In this document: in pieces, positions 20,690-28,625 of the stretch | How the letters are laid out: the number at the start of each line of letters is the position of its first letter | How positions within the stretch are numbered: the first letter of the stretch is position 1 | NCBI GenBank assembly: GCA_964504155.1 | Contig: CAZDCZ010000002.1 | Coordinates: forward strand, 1 to 64,000 | Direction: 5' to 3' | Length of the DNA: 64,000 nucleotides | Source: CAZDCZ01 sp964504155 | GTDB taxonomy: Bacteria > Bacteroidota > Bacteroidia > Bacteroidales > UBA12077 | Translations under genes and position numbers: made by a program | Notes under the pieces: generated by a model | The model's input: the letters and a program-made list of their open reading frames with translations, nothing else | The model's database searches: none | What the model was told of the DNA's origin: nothing

Positions 20690-21160
20690 ATGAAGAAATT
20701 AAACAATCCATATTCCGACTTAGAAGGATATAAATGTTTTGGATGCTCGCCAAAAAATAAACAAGGCATGCAAATGGAATTTTACGAAGATGAAGAGTAT
20801 ATAATTTCTGATTGGTTGCCACAAGAACATCTTCAAGGATATAATAACATTTTACACGGTGGCATTCAAAGCACATTAATGGACGAAATTGCCTGTTGGG
20901 TAGTTTATATTAAATGCGGCACAGCAGGAGTTACAACCGAGTTAAATATAAAATTAAAAAAGACCGTTTTTGTTAACAAAGGGAAAATACGAATTAGAGC
21001 AAAACTTACAGAACAAAACAAACGATTTGCTATAATACATACCGAAATTCTCGATGCCGAGAAAAATATCTGTGCCCAAGCAGAAATAAAATATTTTATC
21101 TTTTCGCAAGAAATAGCAAAAGAAAAATTAGCCTATCCCGGAGTGGAAAAATTCTATTAA
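20690..21160 (+). CDS. Hotdog-fold thioesterase (PaaI-like)
   Basis: A 156-residue single-hotdog-fold protein related to the PaaI/YigI acyl-CoA thioesterases. The active-site region is LHGGIQSTLMDEIACW, with the conserved His-Gly-Gly then Asp/Glu on the long helix. The N-terminus has a CFGCSPKN segment that recurs in some members of this family. The gene lies 30 bases after the STAS gene. Substrate acyl group unknown. Confidence 0.88.
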   Translation: MKKLNNPYSDLEGYKCFGCSPKNKQGMQMEFYEDEEYIISDWLPQEHLQGYNNILHGGIQSTLMDEIACWVVYIKCGTAGVTTELNIKLKKTVFVNKGKIRIRAKLTEQNKRFAIIHTEILDAEKNICAQAEIKYFIFSQEIAKEKLAYPGVEKFY

Positions 21161-21304
21161 TATTATCCATCTTTACATTAAATACAGTTAAACTATCATA
21201 TTTTAAGGATATTATATTTGGCATACGCTTAATAAAAAAATATAATGCAAAATTATTATTTTACAGATAAATAAAATAAATAAACACATCAAGTTTTGGA
21301 TACT

Positions 21305-21351
21305 AACCTGAATTCTATGTAAGTGTGGACAAAGCTTACATCGAACTTAGA
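21305..21351. repeat. Intergenic hairpin with a CTAAGTTCGA motif
   Basis: ATGTAAG pairs with CTTACAT around TGTGGACAAAG. The flank carries TCGAACTTAG at 21341-21350, the reverse complement of CTAAGTTCGA, which recurs in two other intergenic places (32409-32424 with one base changed; 35846-35863). It has no T run, so it does not look like an intrinsic terminator. Confidence 0.4.
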
Positions 21352-21354
21352 TTA

Positions 21355-22194
21355 TTACTTATTTACAAATTCAAAATGCTTACTAACAGCATCGGAAAAA
21401 CCACAGTTTTGGTTATCGGCACATGTCTCGAATTTGTTTTTAAGTTCGTCGGGAGAATTTTCTACCATATAGCTATATCGGGTAAATTCTAACAAATCGA
21501 GATCGTTATAATCGTTCCCGACACCTAAAGTAGAATTCTTATCTATACCCAAATAATTACACAACCACTCAACACCATGACCTTTTGATACGTGAATTGG
21601 AAAAATCTCCATCCAGATAGATTCTCCATCTAATGGAGATGTTGCTCTAATAACTTTAATATCGGAAAATTTTCTTTTCATGTTCTCGAACAAATGCACT
21701 TTGTTGGGAAATATTGCAATTATCTGACATGCATTTTTGTACAACTCGGTAGAAACATCAAGAGGAACAGCAAAATCTTTATATAATTTACATCTATTAT
21801 TAAAATCGATATTATTTTCGTGTGCTTTATGATATACAAATTTGTGATTTTCAGGTATCATCTCGTGAATCATAAAATCAACATCGTTATTTATCAGTAT
21901 TTTTGAAATATCCTTAACATCTTTATTTTCGAGATAATTTGAATGAATTAATTTCTTTGTTTGCCAATTATAAACACCGGCACCCGATGAAAAAATTAAA
22001 TAATCAATCGGGAAATCATCATTCAACACTTTTTTTGCAGAAAACAAATTTCTACCAGTAGCAATAACACGTATAATATTATTTTTACCTAAAGAATATA
22101 GTGTTTTCATATCTCTTTTATGAAAACTATTCTCATTGCTTAATAATGTACCGTCGAGGTCACTAATTATCATATTTGGTTGTACCTTGCTCAT
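21355..22194 (-). CDS. HAD-superfamily hydrolase (Cof-type phosphatase)
   Basis: A 279-residue HAD phosphatase of the Cof/IIB branch. The nucleophile motif is ISDLDGTLLSNEN at residues 9-21. Motif II lies in IRVIATGRN, the lysine of motif III in HVSKGHGVEWLCN, and motif IV in LGVGNDYNDLDLLE. The cap domain occupies residues about 85-190. Such enzymes dephosphorylate sugar phosphates or nucleotides; the substrate is not evident. It follows the methyltransferase-like gene by 12 bases. Confidence 0.9.
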   Translation of the reverse strand: MSKVQPNMIISDLDGTLLSNENSFHKRDMKTLYSLGKNNIIRVIATGRNLFSAKKVLNDDFPIDYLIFSSGAGVYNWQTKKLIHSNYLENKDVKDISKILINNDVDFMIHEMIPENHKFVYHKAHENNIDFNNRCKLYKDFAVPLDVSTELYKNACQIIAIFPNKVHLFENMKRKFSDIKVIRATSPLDGESIWMEIFPIHVSKGHGVEWLCNYLGIDKNSTLGVGNDYNDLDLLEFTRYSYMVENSPDELKNKFETCADNQNCGFSDAVSKHFEFVNK

Positions 22195-22206
22195 AATTTT
22201 CTGATA

Positions 22207-22992
22207 CTATAAATTTATTGCCACAACATTTAAAAATGTTTTTGTGTCGATATTATACGTCATTTTTGAATCGAATTTCCATTGCCATTTTTCAGTTTCG
22301 CCTTGTTGAAAATCGACAAACACCAAAGGTTTAACACCTATCATTTCATTATCTTCGTTGTATAATTCTTCTTCGTAATCGAATATTACACACGATTTAC
22401 CTTTGGGCAAAATATCTAGATGATTGTTCTGAATACTTTGTGCAAGCATAAAGAGTTCCTTATCTGAATATATCTTTTGTCTTTTTAAATAATCTACTAT
22501 TAAAATATTTAACTGATTTAAGATATTTAACGAAATAACAAAATCGGGTTTAACATCAAACTCGTATTTACATAAATCGAAAGCCGTTAATAAGCTCTTT
22601 TCTTTGTGTTTTTTATCGAACCTAACAATTTCGTAGGCTTTATTAATTAATCCACCTGTAATATCGGCATTAACAAAATGGATTTTCGAATTTGTTTTAA
22701 ATTTATTCTTTATCTGATTTGGATGAATAATATCGACCAAATAAATATTATCGAACTTATTGCACAATTCATCTATTGGCAAATCTAACAACCAACCACT
22801 ACCCAACACTACTAAATTCCCCCCACTCTGATTTTTACACGAGTTTATAATAAACTTCTTTGTATTGTTAAGATGAATATCCCATGCCAATTTTTCTCGC
22901 AAATATCTATTCATTATTCCATGTTGGTCGGAATAAAAATCCATTCGTCGAAGGATTATCTCTTGTTTAAATTTCGGAAAAAAAATATTCAT
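22207..22992 (-). CDS. Protein with a methyltransferase-like Rossmann fold, unknown role
   Basis: A 261-residue protein that I can only place by fold. A glycine-containing first strand (VVLGSGWLLDLP) is followed by an acidic second-strand end (IYLVDIIHP), an acidic motif in VNADITGG, and a fourth-strand DFVISLNILNQL. This is the topology of SAM-dependent methyltransferases, but the canonical GxGxG is reduced to GSGW. An acidic C-terminal region follows. It is co-directional with and 12 bases ahead of the HAD phosphatase. A TAnnTTTG element (TAAATTTG, minus strand, 23018-23025) lies 26 bases upstream. Confidence 0.75.
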   Translation of the reverse strand: MNIFFPKFKQEIILRRMDFYSDQHGIMNRYLREKLAWDIHLNNTKKFIINSCKNQSGGNLVVLGSGWLLDLPIDELCNKFDNIYLVDIIHPNQIKNKFKTNSKIHFVNADITGGLINKAYEIVRFDKKHKEKSLLTAFDLCKYEFDVKPDFVISLNILNQLNILIVDYLKRQKIYSDKELFMLAQSIQNNHLDILPKGKSCVIFDYEEELYNEDNEMIGVKPLVFVDFQQGETEKWQWKFDSKMTYNIDTKTFLNVVAINL

Positions 22993-23017
22993 CTAATTTC
23001 GTTTTTATAGCTATCTA

Positions 23018-23025
23018 CAAATTTA
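23018..23025 (-). promoter_or_regulatory. -7 promoter element for the methyltransferase-like gene
   Basis: TAAATTTG on the minus strand matches TAnnTTTG, giving a leader near 20 bases. Confidence 0.4.
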
Positions 23026-23156
23026 TGCATTTTATTATCGAAGCAAAAATTATATACATCAAGCTTTAATATATTTCGATATTAGTTCAATATTTACAAA
23101 ATACATATTTTAGTAATTAATTATCCGAAAATGAATCAATCTTTTTTATTATACCG

Positions 23157-23164
23157 TAAATTTG
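23157..23164 (+). promoter_or_regulatory. -7 promoter element for the M3 peptidase
   Basis: TAAATTTG matches TAnnTTTG, 43 bases before the ATG. Confidence 0.5.
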
Positions 23165-23206
23165 TGCGCTAATACTCGAATAATGAAGTTTTAAAAACTA
23201 CGAAAA

Positions 23207-25195
23207 ATGAAAAACCCAATATTTAACGAATTTAACAAGCCAATAAATTTTGCAAAAATAACAGTTAGTAATATAAAAGATGCAACATCTGAAATTATAG
23301 AAATTTCGAATACAAAACTCGAAGAAATATATTCGGTAAACGATAATAATAGGAATTTCGAAAATACTTTATTGGCATACGATGATATTATAAATCGAGC
23401 ATCGCAAGTTCACTCAATAATTTATTTATTAGCACATGTACATCCTTCGGATGATATACGTAAGCAAAGTAATGAAAGCATTGCAGAATTAAGTAAATTT
23501 TTCAATAAAATCTCGCTATGCGATGATTTATATAACTCGATAAGAAACTATTCTAAGACAGAAAATTCGAAATATATAGATTTACCATCGAAGAAATTTT
23601 TAAAAGAAACTATTGAAGAATTCGAAAGAAACGGTTTTGCTTTATCGAAAGAAAAACGAGAAGTTGTAAAAGAAATACAAAACAAATTATCGGAACTGGG
23701 CATTCAATTCGATTCAAATATCAGTTCGTATAAAGATTCGTTAATTATTACCGAGAAAGAAATTGATGGTTTGCCCGAAGATTATAAATCGGCACATAAA
23801 ACAAAAGATAATAAATATAAAATAGACCTTTCGTATCCATCGTATATTCCTTTTATGCGATATAGTAAATCGGACGAAGCACGAAAGCACTTATTAAAGA
23901 AATTCAGAAATTTAGCAGCTGACAAGAATCTCGATATCCTGAAACAAATACTAATTGAGCGAGAGAAATTTGCCGATATTCTTGGGTACAAAACATTTGC
24001 CGAATACCAAACAGAAAACAGAATGGCAAAAACCCCCGCAAATGTCTGGAAATTCGAAAATAAGTTGAAAAAGAAAGTAAAAATAAAAGCTGAAAAAGAT
24101 TATAAAGAACTTCTCGAAACAAAACAGAAATATGAAAATAACAAATCGCTTGATATAATAAATTCGTGGGAAGCTGCATATTACACTAATATTCTGAAAA
24201 AAGAAAAATATAGGCTCGACAACCAAGAATTAAAAGAATATTTCGAGCTTAATAATGTTATAAAAGGCTTATTTAAAATTACACAACATCTTTACAATAT
24301 TGAATTCTCAGAAGTAAAAAACCCTTCGGTGTGGCACGATGATGTTCGTTTTTTCGAAGTATTAGAAAACAACAAATTAATTGCTCGTTTTTATCTCGAT
24401 TTATTTCCTAGAGACGATAAATTTAATCATGCTGCATGTTTTGGAATAATTTCGGGAAAGCAAACAAATATAGATTACCAAAAACCTACAGCCGGTTTAG
24501 TTTGTAATTTCCCAAAAGCAAGCAAAGAAATTCCAGCATTATTAACTCACGAAGATGTTGAAACATTCTTTCACGAATTTGGTCATTTAATGCACGCACT
24601 TTTAACAAAAGCAGAATTATCGTCGCAATCGGGAACAAGTGTTACCCGCGATTTTGTTGAAATGCCATCTCAGATTTTCGAAAACTGGGCGTGGAACTAC
24701 GAAGCATTATCGCTATTTGCCAAACATTATAAAACCAACGAAATTCTTCCTAAAGAATTATATAAAAAAATGTTAGACGCTAGAAATGTCGGCTCAGGAA
24801 TAACATATCTTCAACAGATATTTTATGGATGTCTCGATATGACATATCACGATAAGTATAATGCCACAGGAGAAAAGACAACAACAGATGTTGTACGTGA
24901 ACTACAAAACGATATTACTCTATATAAATTTATAGAAGATACTCATTTCGAAGCAGGCTTCGGACACCTTAACGGTTATGCAGCAGGATATTACGGATAT
25001 TTATGGGCTAAAGTTTTTTCTGAAGATATGTTTTCTGTATTTGAAGAAAATGGTATTATGAATCAAGAAATTGGTTTGCGATTTAGAAATATTGTTCTCG
25101 AAAAAGGCTCAACTACCGACGAAATAAATATTGTAAAAGAATTTCTTGGAAGAGAACCTAACGAAAAGGCATTTCTAAAATCTATAGGTTTATAA
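23207..25195 (+). CDS. M3 family oligopeptidase
   Basis: A zinc metallopeptidase of the thimet oligopeptidase / PrlC / Dcp family (M3A), 662 residues. The zinc motif HEFGH is at residues 456-460, within ETFFHEFGHLMHALL, and the third zinc ligand Glu is expected about 25 residues later. The substrate-positioning AGFGHLNGYAAGYYGYLWAKVFSEDMF segment near the C-terminus is typical of the family (cited in parts). There is no signal peptide, so it probably trims short peptides in the cytoplasm. Whether it is PrlC (OpdA)-like or Dcp-like cannot be decided from sequence. Confidence 0.93.
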   Translation: MKNPIFNEFNKPINFAKITVSNIKDATSEIIEISNTKLEEIYSVNDNNRNFENTLLAYDDIINRASQVHSIIYLLAHVHPSDDIRKQSNESIAELSKFFNKISLCDDLYNSIRNYSKTENSKYIDLPSKKFLKETIEEFERNGFALSKEKREVVKEIQNKLSELGIQFDSNISSYKDSLIITEKEIDGLPEDYKSAHKTKDNKYKIDLSYPSYIPFMRYSKSDEARKHLLKKFRNLAADKNLDILKQILIEREKFADILGYKTFAEYQTENRMAKTPANVWKFENKLKKKVKIKAEKDYKELLETKQKYENNKSLDIINSWEAAYYTNILKKEKYRLDNQELKEYFELNNVIKGLFKITQHLYNIEFSEVKNPSVWHDDVRFFEVLENNKLIARFYLDLFPRDDKFNHAACFGIISGKQTNIDYQKPTAGLVCNFPKASKEIPALLTHEDVETFFHEFGHLMHALLTKAELSSQSGTSVTRDFVEMPSQIFENWAWNYEALSLFAKHYKTNEILPKELYKKMLDARNVGSGITYLQQIFYGCLDMTYHDKYNATGEKTTTDVVRELQNDITLYKFIEDTHFEAGFGHLNGYAAGYYGYLWAKVFSEDMFSVFEENGIMNQEIGLRFRNIVLEKGSTTDEINIVKEFLGREPNEKAFLKSIGL

Positions 25196-25266
25196 CTTTA
25201 AATAGAACATTCTCGATATTTACTGTTATAAAACATATAACGGGGGGTAATAACAAATAATATTTG

Positions 25267-25274
25267 TAATTTTG
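25267..25274 (+). promoter_or_regulatory. -7 promoter element for the small secreted peptide gene
   Basis: TAATTTTG matches TAnnTTTG and lies 64 bases before the ATA codon (25338) that I take as the translation start. Just upstream is an unusual run of six G (25243-25248) in otherwise AT-rich DNA. Confidence 0.45.
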
Positions 25275-25337
25275 TTTTAGAAATTTCGAAAACATGGTGA
25301 ATTCCCCTAATTTACTAACTTAAAATTTTTAATTATT

Positions 25338-25583
25338 ATAAAAAATAAATTAAAACTAATAGCTATCGTACCAGTGATAGTATTGAGCATTTTGGTATTT
25401 AAAAACAATGCTAAGGCTAAGGCTACAACTCAAGTATTTAATAATAATGTTAAACTTACAACACATACACAAACAAAAATTATTAGTAAAGAGTATCCAG
25501 GCTTTAGAAACAGATGTCTCTTTGGAGGTGTTAATAACTGCAAACAGAAAAAAGGTATTTGTGTTATTCAATTATATAACTAA
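25338..25583 (+). CDS. Small secreted Cys-containing peptide, NVEALA-like, no canonical start
   Basis: An 81-codon reading frame that I read as an exported peptide. From the ATA codon at 25338 the product is basic (IKNKLK), then a hydrophobic core, then a signal peptidase site at AKAKA, and a mature part of about 50 residues with three cysteines (NRC, NNC, GIC). That is the layout of the NVEALA small proteins of Bacteroidota; the residues before the cleavage site (NNAKAKA) loosely echo NVEALA. The odd part is the start. From the in-frame stop at 25308 to 25373 there is no ATG, GTG or TTG. The first canonical start, GTG at 25374, would cut the signal peptide in half. Initiation at ATT/ATA, or a mutated or misread ATG at 25338, is implied. 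A promoter element and a strong terminator frame it. Confidence 0.6.
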   Translation: MKNKLKLIAIVPVIVLSILVFKNNAKAKATTQVFNNNVKLTTHTQTKIISKEYPGFRNRCLFGGVNNCKQKKGICVIQLYN

Positions 25584-25590
25584 GAACCCA

Positions 25591-25633
25591 AACAATATCA
25601 TCTCTAAAAAAAGAGATGATATTGTTTTTTATT
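25591..25633 (+). terminator. Strong terminator after the peptide gene
   Basis: A perfect 15-bp stem (25591-25605 with 25612-25626, AACAATATCATCTCT and its complement) around a 6-base A-rich loop, followed by T tracts. It begins 7 bases past the peptide stop codon, marking the peptide as a separate transcription unit. Confidence 0.92.
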
Positions 25634-25697
25634 CAAGATTAAAAAAAATAATTTTTGAAACAATATATATTTAAACATATTAAGAATTTGATATTTT

Positions 25698-25705
25698 TAT
25701 ATTTG
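25698..25705 (+). promoter_or_regulatory. -7 promoter element ahead of the beta-propeller operon
   Basis: TATATTTG matches TAnnTTTG, 110 bases before the ATG at 25816; the leader would be long. Confidence 0.35.
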
Positions 25706-25815
25706 TTTTAACTAAACAATTTTTTGAAGACAATTAATAAAAAAACACCAATTGATTATAAATATAATAAGAACTAGTATATTTATTTAGGTACAAAATA
25801 AACATAAATAAAATT

Positions 25816-26880
25816 ATGAATTACAAAATTTTATTTTTAATTATTCTAATATTTTTTATTGCTTGTTCAACTAATAATAATTCACAAATAACAACAATTA
25901 AAATAGAAGAAGAAAACTATAATAATAGCATAGACTTAGATAACTATATGGATAGTATTTTTTATTTATCCGTAGCTAAGAATGTTCCAATGATAACAGG
26001 AATTAACAAAATACTGTTTACCAAAAATAGTATTATTATCGAAGAACAATCCATATTCTCAAATAAACCTGTTTTTAGCATAGACTTCTCCGGTTTACTA
26101 AAAAACACTTATGGTTCGGTAGGTAAAGGCCCTAATGAATATATATCAGCTTTCGATATAGCACTAAACACAGATAATAAATCATTGTTTATTTACGATA
26201 GAAACAAGAAAAGCTTACTTGAGTATAATACTGAAAACGGATTATTTGTTAATAGCATTTCTATACCTTTTTATATGTTGCAATTAATTTTTAAAGACAA
26301 TAATTATGTAGCTACATATGCCGATGAAGAAGGAGATAATGAATTTATTCTCTTTAATATCAAAACGGGAATAAAAGAATTTGGATTATACACATATAAT
26401 GAGTTATACGAAATTGAGATTCCAAAAGTATTCGCCCAAGATAGTAATAAAACATATTTTTTAAGACCGGCAAGCGACACCGTTTTTGAAATTGAGAACA
26501 ACAAACTAATACCAAGTATTAGAATTAATTACGGGAAAAATTCAGTAGGAAATAAGTTTAGAGAAATTCCAGGATTCGAATTAAAAAATAAATATTTACA
26601 GCAAATGTATCTAGCTTTAACAACAGAAATATACGCAAGCGAAAATTTACTTTTATTCAACTATTTAAAAAATAACGAACTTAGATCTTTTATGTTAGAT
26701 GATAAAAATAAGATACTATTTCACGGAAAAGATTTTGTTTATAAAAATGTAGTATTACCAAAACCTATAACTTTATGGAAAAAATTTTTAGTTTTTTTTA
26801 TTATTCCTGAAATATATAAAATAGACGAAATGCCTGATAATGAAAATTTTGTGCTTATGTTTATTAGAATTAAATCTTAA
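25816..26880 (+). CDS. 6-bladed beta-propeller lipoprotein
   Basis: A 354-residue lipoprotein: the signal peptide ends in a lipobox-like FFIAC, giving a lipidated cysteine near residue 17. The body shows repeated beta-propeller-like strands, and the GKGPNEY segment near residue 105 is the signature turn of the 6-bladed beta-propeller family that is abundant in Bacteroidota. Members of this family often sit next to genes for small NVEALA peptides, as here. Exact ligand unknown. The next gene begins 5 bases after the stop, so the two form an operon. Confidence 0.82.
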   Translation: MNYKILFLIILIFFIACSTNNNSQITTIKIEEENYNNSIDLDNYMDSIFYLSVAKNVPMITGINKILFTKNSIIIEEQSIFSNKPVFSIDFSGLLKNTYGSVGKGPNEYISAFDIALNTDNKSLFIYDRNKKSLLEYNTENGLFVNSISIPFYMLQLIFKDNNYVATYADEEGDNEFILFNIKTGIKEFGLYTYNELYEIEIPKVFAQDSNKTYFLRPASDTVFEIENNKLIPSIRINYGKNSVGNKFREIPGFELKNKYLQQMYLALTTEIYASENLLLFNYLKNNELRSFMLDDKNKILFHGKDFVYKNVVLPKPITLWKKFLVFFIIPEIYKIDEMPDNENFVLMFIRIKS

Positions 26881-26885
26881 TTTTC

Positions 26886-27464
26886 ATGTTTAAAAAAATA
26901 TACAACTTCACACCCTATATATTAATACTAGTACTATTATTACTTGGATTTAAATTATATTATAATAATAAAAAACTATCTGACAATAATATAAACTTAC
27001 AAAATATTATTAACTACAATAAACAAATTCAGACAGACATGTCGAATAAGTTTATTAGTATGCAAAATCAATTATGGCTTTTTTATACTAACGAGATAGA
27101 AATAACAAAGCTAAAATCTGATGTAAAATCTGATGTAATATATTTACGATTGCCACAAGAGTTTTGTATGCAATGTGTTAGTACAGAAATAGATTATTTA
27201 ATCGATATAAATACTAATTTAGCATATAATAATTGTACTATTCTTACATCATTTAATGATAGTATTAAAACTAAAGCCTTAAAACGTGATATACAAAATA
27301 TTACTCTTGAAAATAATATGAATATTATTTCTAGTTTAGACAACATTAAAATACCATATTATATAATAAAAAATAATGGACAACTTAATATTTCTTTCGT
27401 TTATAAAGAAATTCCAGAATTATCGAGGTCTTTAATTAATTCTTATATATTAAATCATGAATAA
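26886..27464 (+). CDS. Membrane-anchored thioredoxin-like protein with CxxC
   Basis: A 192-residue protein with one N-terminal membrane segment (residues about 9-25). A 60-residue Asn/Gln-rich coiled stretch follows, then a thioredoxin-like domain in which C94-M-Q-C97 is the redox-active pair. The long, positively charged tether places the domain on the periplasmic side. The thioredoxin cis-proline is probably in IKIPYY. It overlaps the next gene by 8 bases. Together with the cysteine-bearing secreted peptide nearby, a role in forming or isomerising disulphides of that peptide is a reasonable guess; the sequence does not prove it. Confidence 0.75.
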   Translation: MFKKIYNFTPYILILVLLLLGFKLYYNNKKLSDNNINLQNIINYNKQIQTDMSNKFISMQNQLWLFYTNEIEITKLKSDVKSDVIYLRLPQEFCMQCVSTEIDYLIDINTNLAYNNCTILTSFNDSIKTKALKRDIQNITLENNMNIISSLDNIKIPYYIIKNNGQLNISFVYKEIPELSRSLINSYILNHE

Positions 27465-28524
27465 AAAATATATAATAATATTCTTATTTTCAACAATATT
27501 AGCATTAGAGTCAAACGCACAAACTTTATTCACAGGTAAAGTTCTTGATGCAAAAACACAAGAAGCAATTCCTTTTGCAAGTATTGCCTTAACAGAAAAT
27601 AACATAGGTACTTGCACATCTGTTAATGGTAATTTTAAACTTGAAGTACCTGATTCTATTTTACCTTGCAATATATGTATTAGCAGTATCTCGTACAAAA
27701 CAACAGTCTTACCTCTAGATGAAGAAAATCGACAACAAAATATATACTTAAGTAAAAAAATATATTCTATTGATGCTGTATTGATAAAAGGTAAAAAAAT
27801 TTCTTCGAAAAAGATATTAAAAGAAGCAATTAATAATATCTCAAAATTTTACTGTAAACAACAACAACAAACAAATAGAACACTTAAAGTTGCACATTAC
27901 GAAAATTCTAAATGTCTCTATCGCTCTAAAGCAATTTTATCTTTAACAGAGCCATCGTACATTAAAGATAAATACTCTCCATATGATAACTATGTCGAAA
28001 AAGTAGTTATTATTGAACAAACTGAAACTGATAAAATAGAACTTACAAAAGAATTTAGTTTAAATCGATTTATTAATGTATTTGATTATCCTTGCGATAT
28101 TTTAAAAACTAACCCGAGTCGTTATATAAAATATAGTACAAAAACATTCCACGAACACACATATAAATTCTCAGAAGACAGTTTAATAAATGGGAATAAA
28201 TGTTACGTTATAGAAGCTACTTTTAACGACTCGTTAATAAAAGGAATGAAATATATAAACAAAGATATATACTTTATTACCAAGGAAAACAATATACTAA
28301 TAGCTTATAAAAATATTACATATTTTAATAACTTTCGAAAAGTTAATTCTACTACATCTCTTGACGAGACCAACATATCATACCTAAAAACAACAAATGG
28401 ATATATTGCTGAAAATTTTAAATTTAACGGTTATATTAGAAGAAAAGATGAACATGGAAAAACAAAAAAAGTTAGTACATTTTTAACATTAAATTTAGAT
28501 AATTACAATTTTATTGATAATTAA
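27457..28524 (+). CDS. Exported protein with a carboxypeptidase-regulatory-like domain
   Basis: A 355-residue exported protein. Signal peptide (MNKKYIIIFLFSTILAL ... NAQ) is followed by a carboxypeptidase D regulatory-like (CarboxypepD_reg) beta-sandwich at residues about 24-110 (TGKVLDAKTQEAIPFAS, INGNFK-like segments). A domain of about 240 residues with no family I recognise then follows. It resembles the N-terminal plug region of SusC-type receptors only in that first domain; there is no TonB-dependent barrel. The start ATG at 27457 overlaps the previous gene's last 8 bases, which implies translational coupling. Confidence 0.8.
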   Translation: MNKKYIIIFLFSTILALESNAQTLFTGKVLDAKTQEAIPFASIALTENNIGTCTSVNGNFKLEVPDSILPCNICISSISYKTTVLPLDEENRQQNIYLSKKIYSIDAVLIKGKKISSKKILKEAINNISKFYCKQQQQTNRTLKVAHYENSKCLYRSKAILSLTEPSYIKDKYSPYDNYVEKVVIIEQTETDKIELTKEFSLNRFINVFDYPCDILKTNPSRYIKYSTKTFHEHTYKFSEDSLINGNKCYVIEATFNDSLIKGMKYINKDIYFITKENNILIAYKNITYFNNFRKVNSTTSLDETNISYLKTTNGYIAENFKFNGYIRRKDEHGKTKKVSTFLTLNLDNYNFIDN

Positions 28525-28625
28525 TTTCCTTTATGCTTCATACACCATAATATTTAAATATAAATAATTGATTTTAACATAAAAATTCATTACATTACTA
28601 GGCAAATTGTATAAAATCTTGTCTT

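Noticed and set aside
25374..25583. GTG-started 69-residue reading of the small peptide
   Set aside because: It would start inside the hydrophobic core and lose the basic N-terminus of the signal peptide. The longer frame from about 25338 fits an exported peptide better, although its start codon is not canonical.
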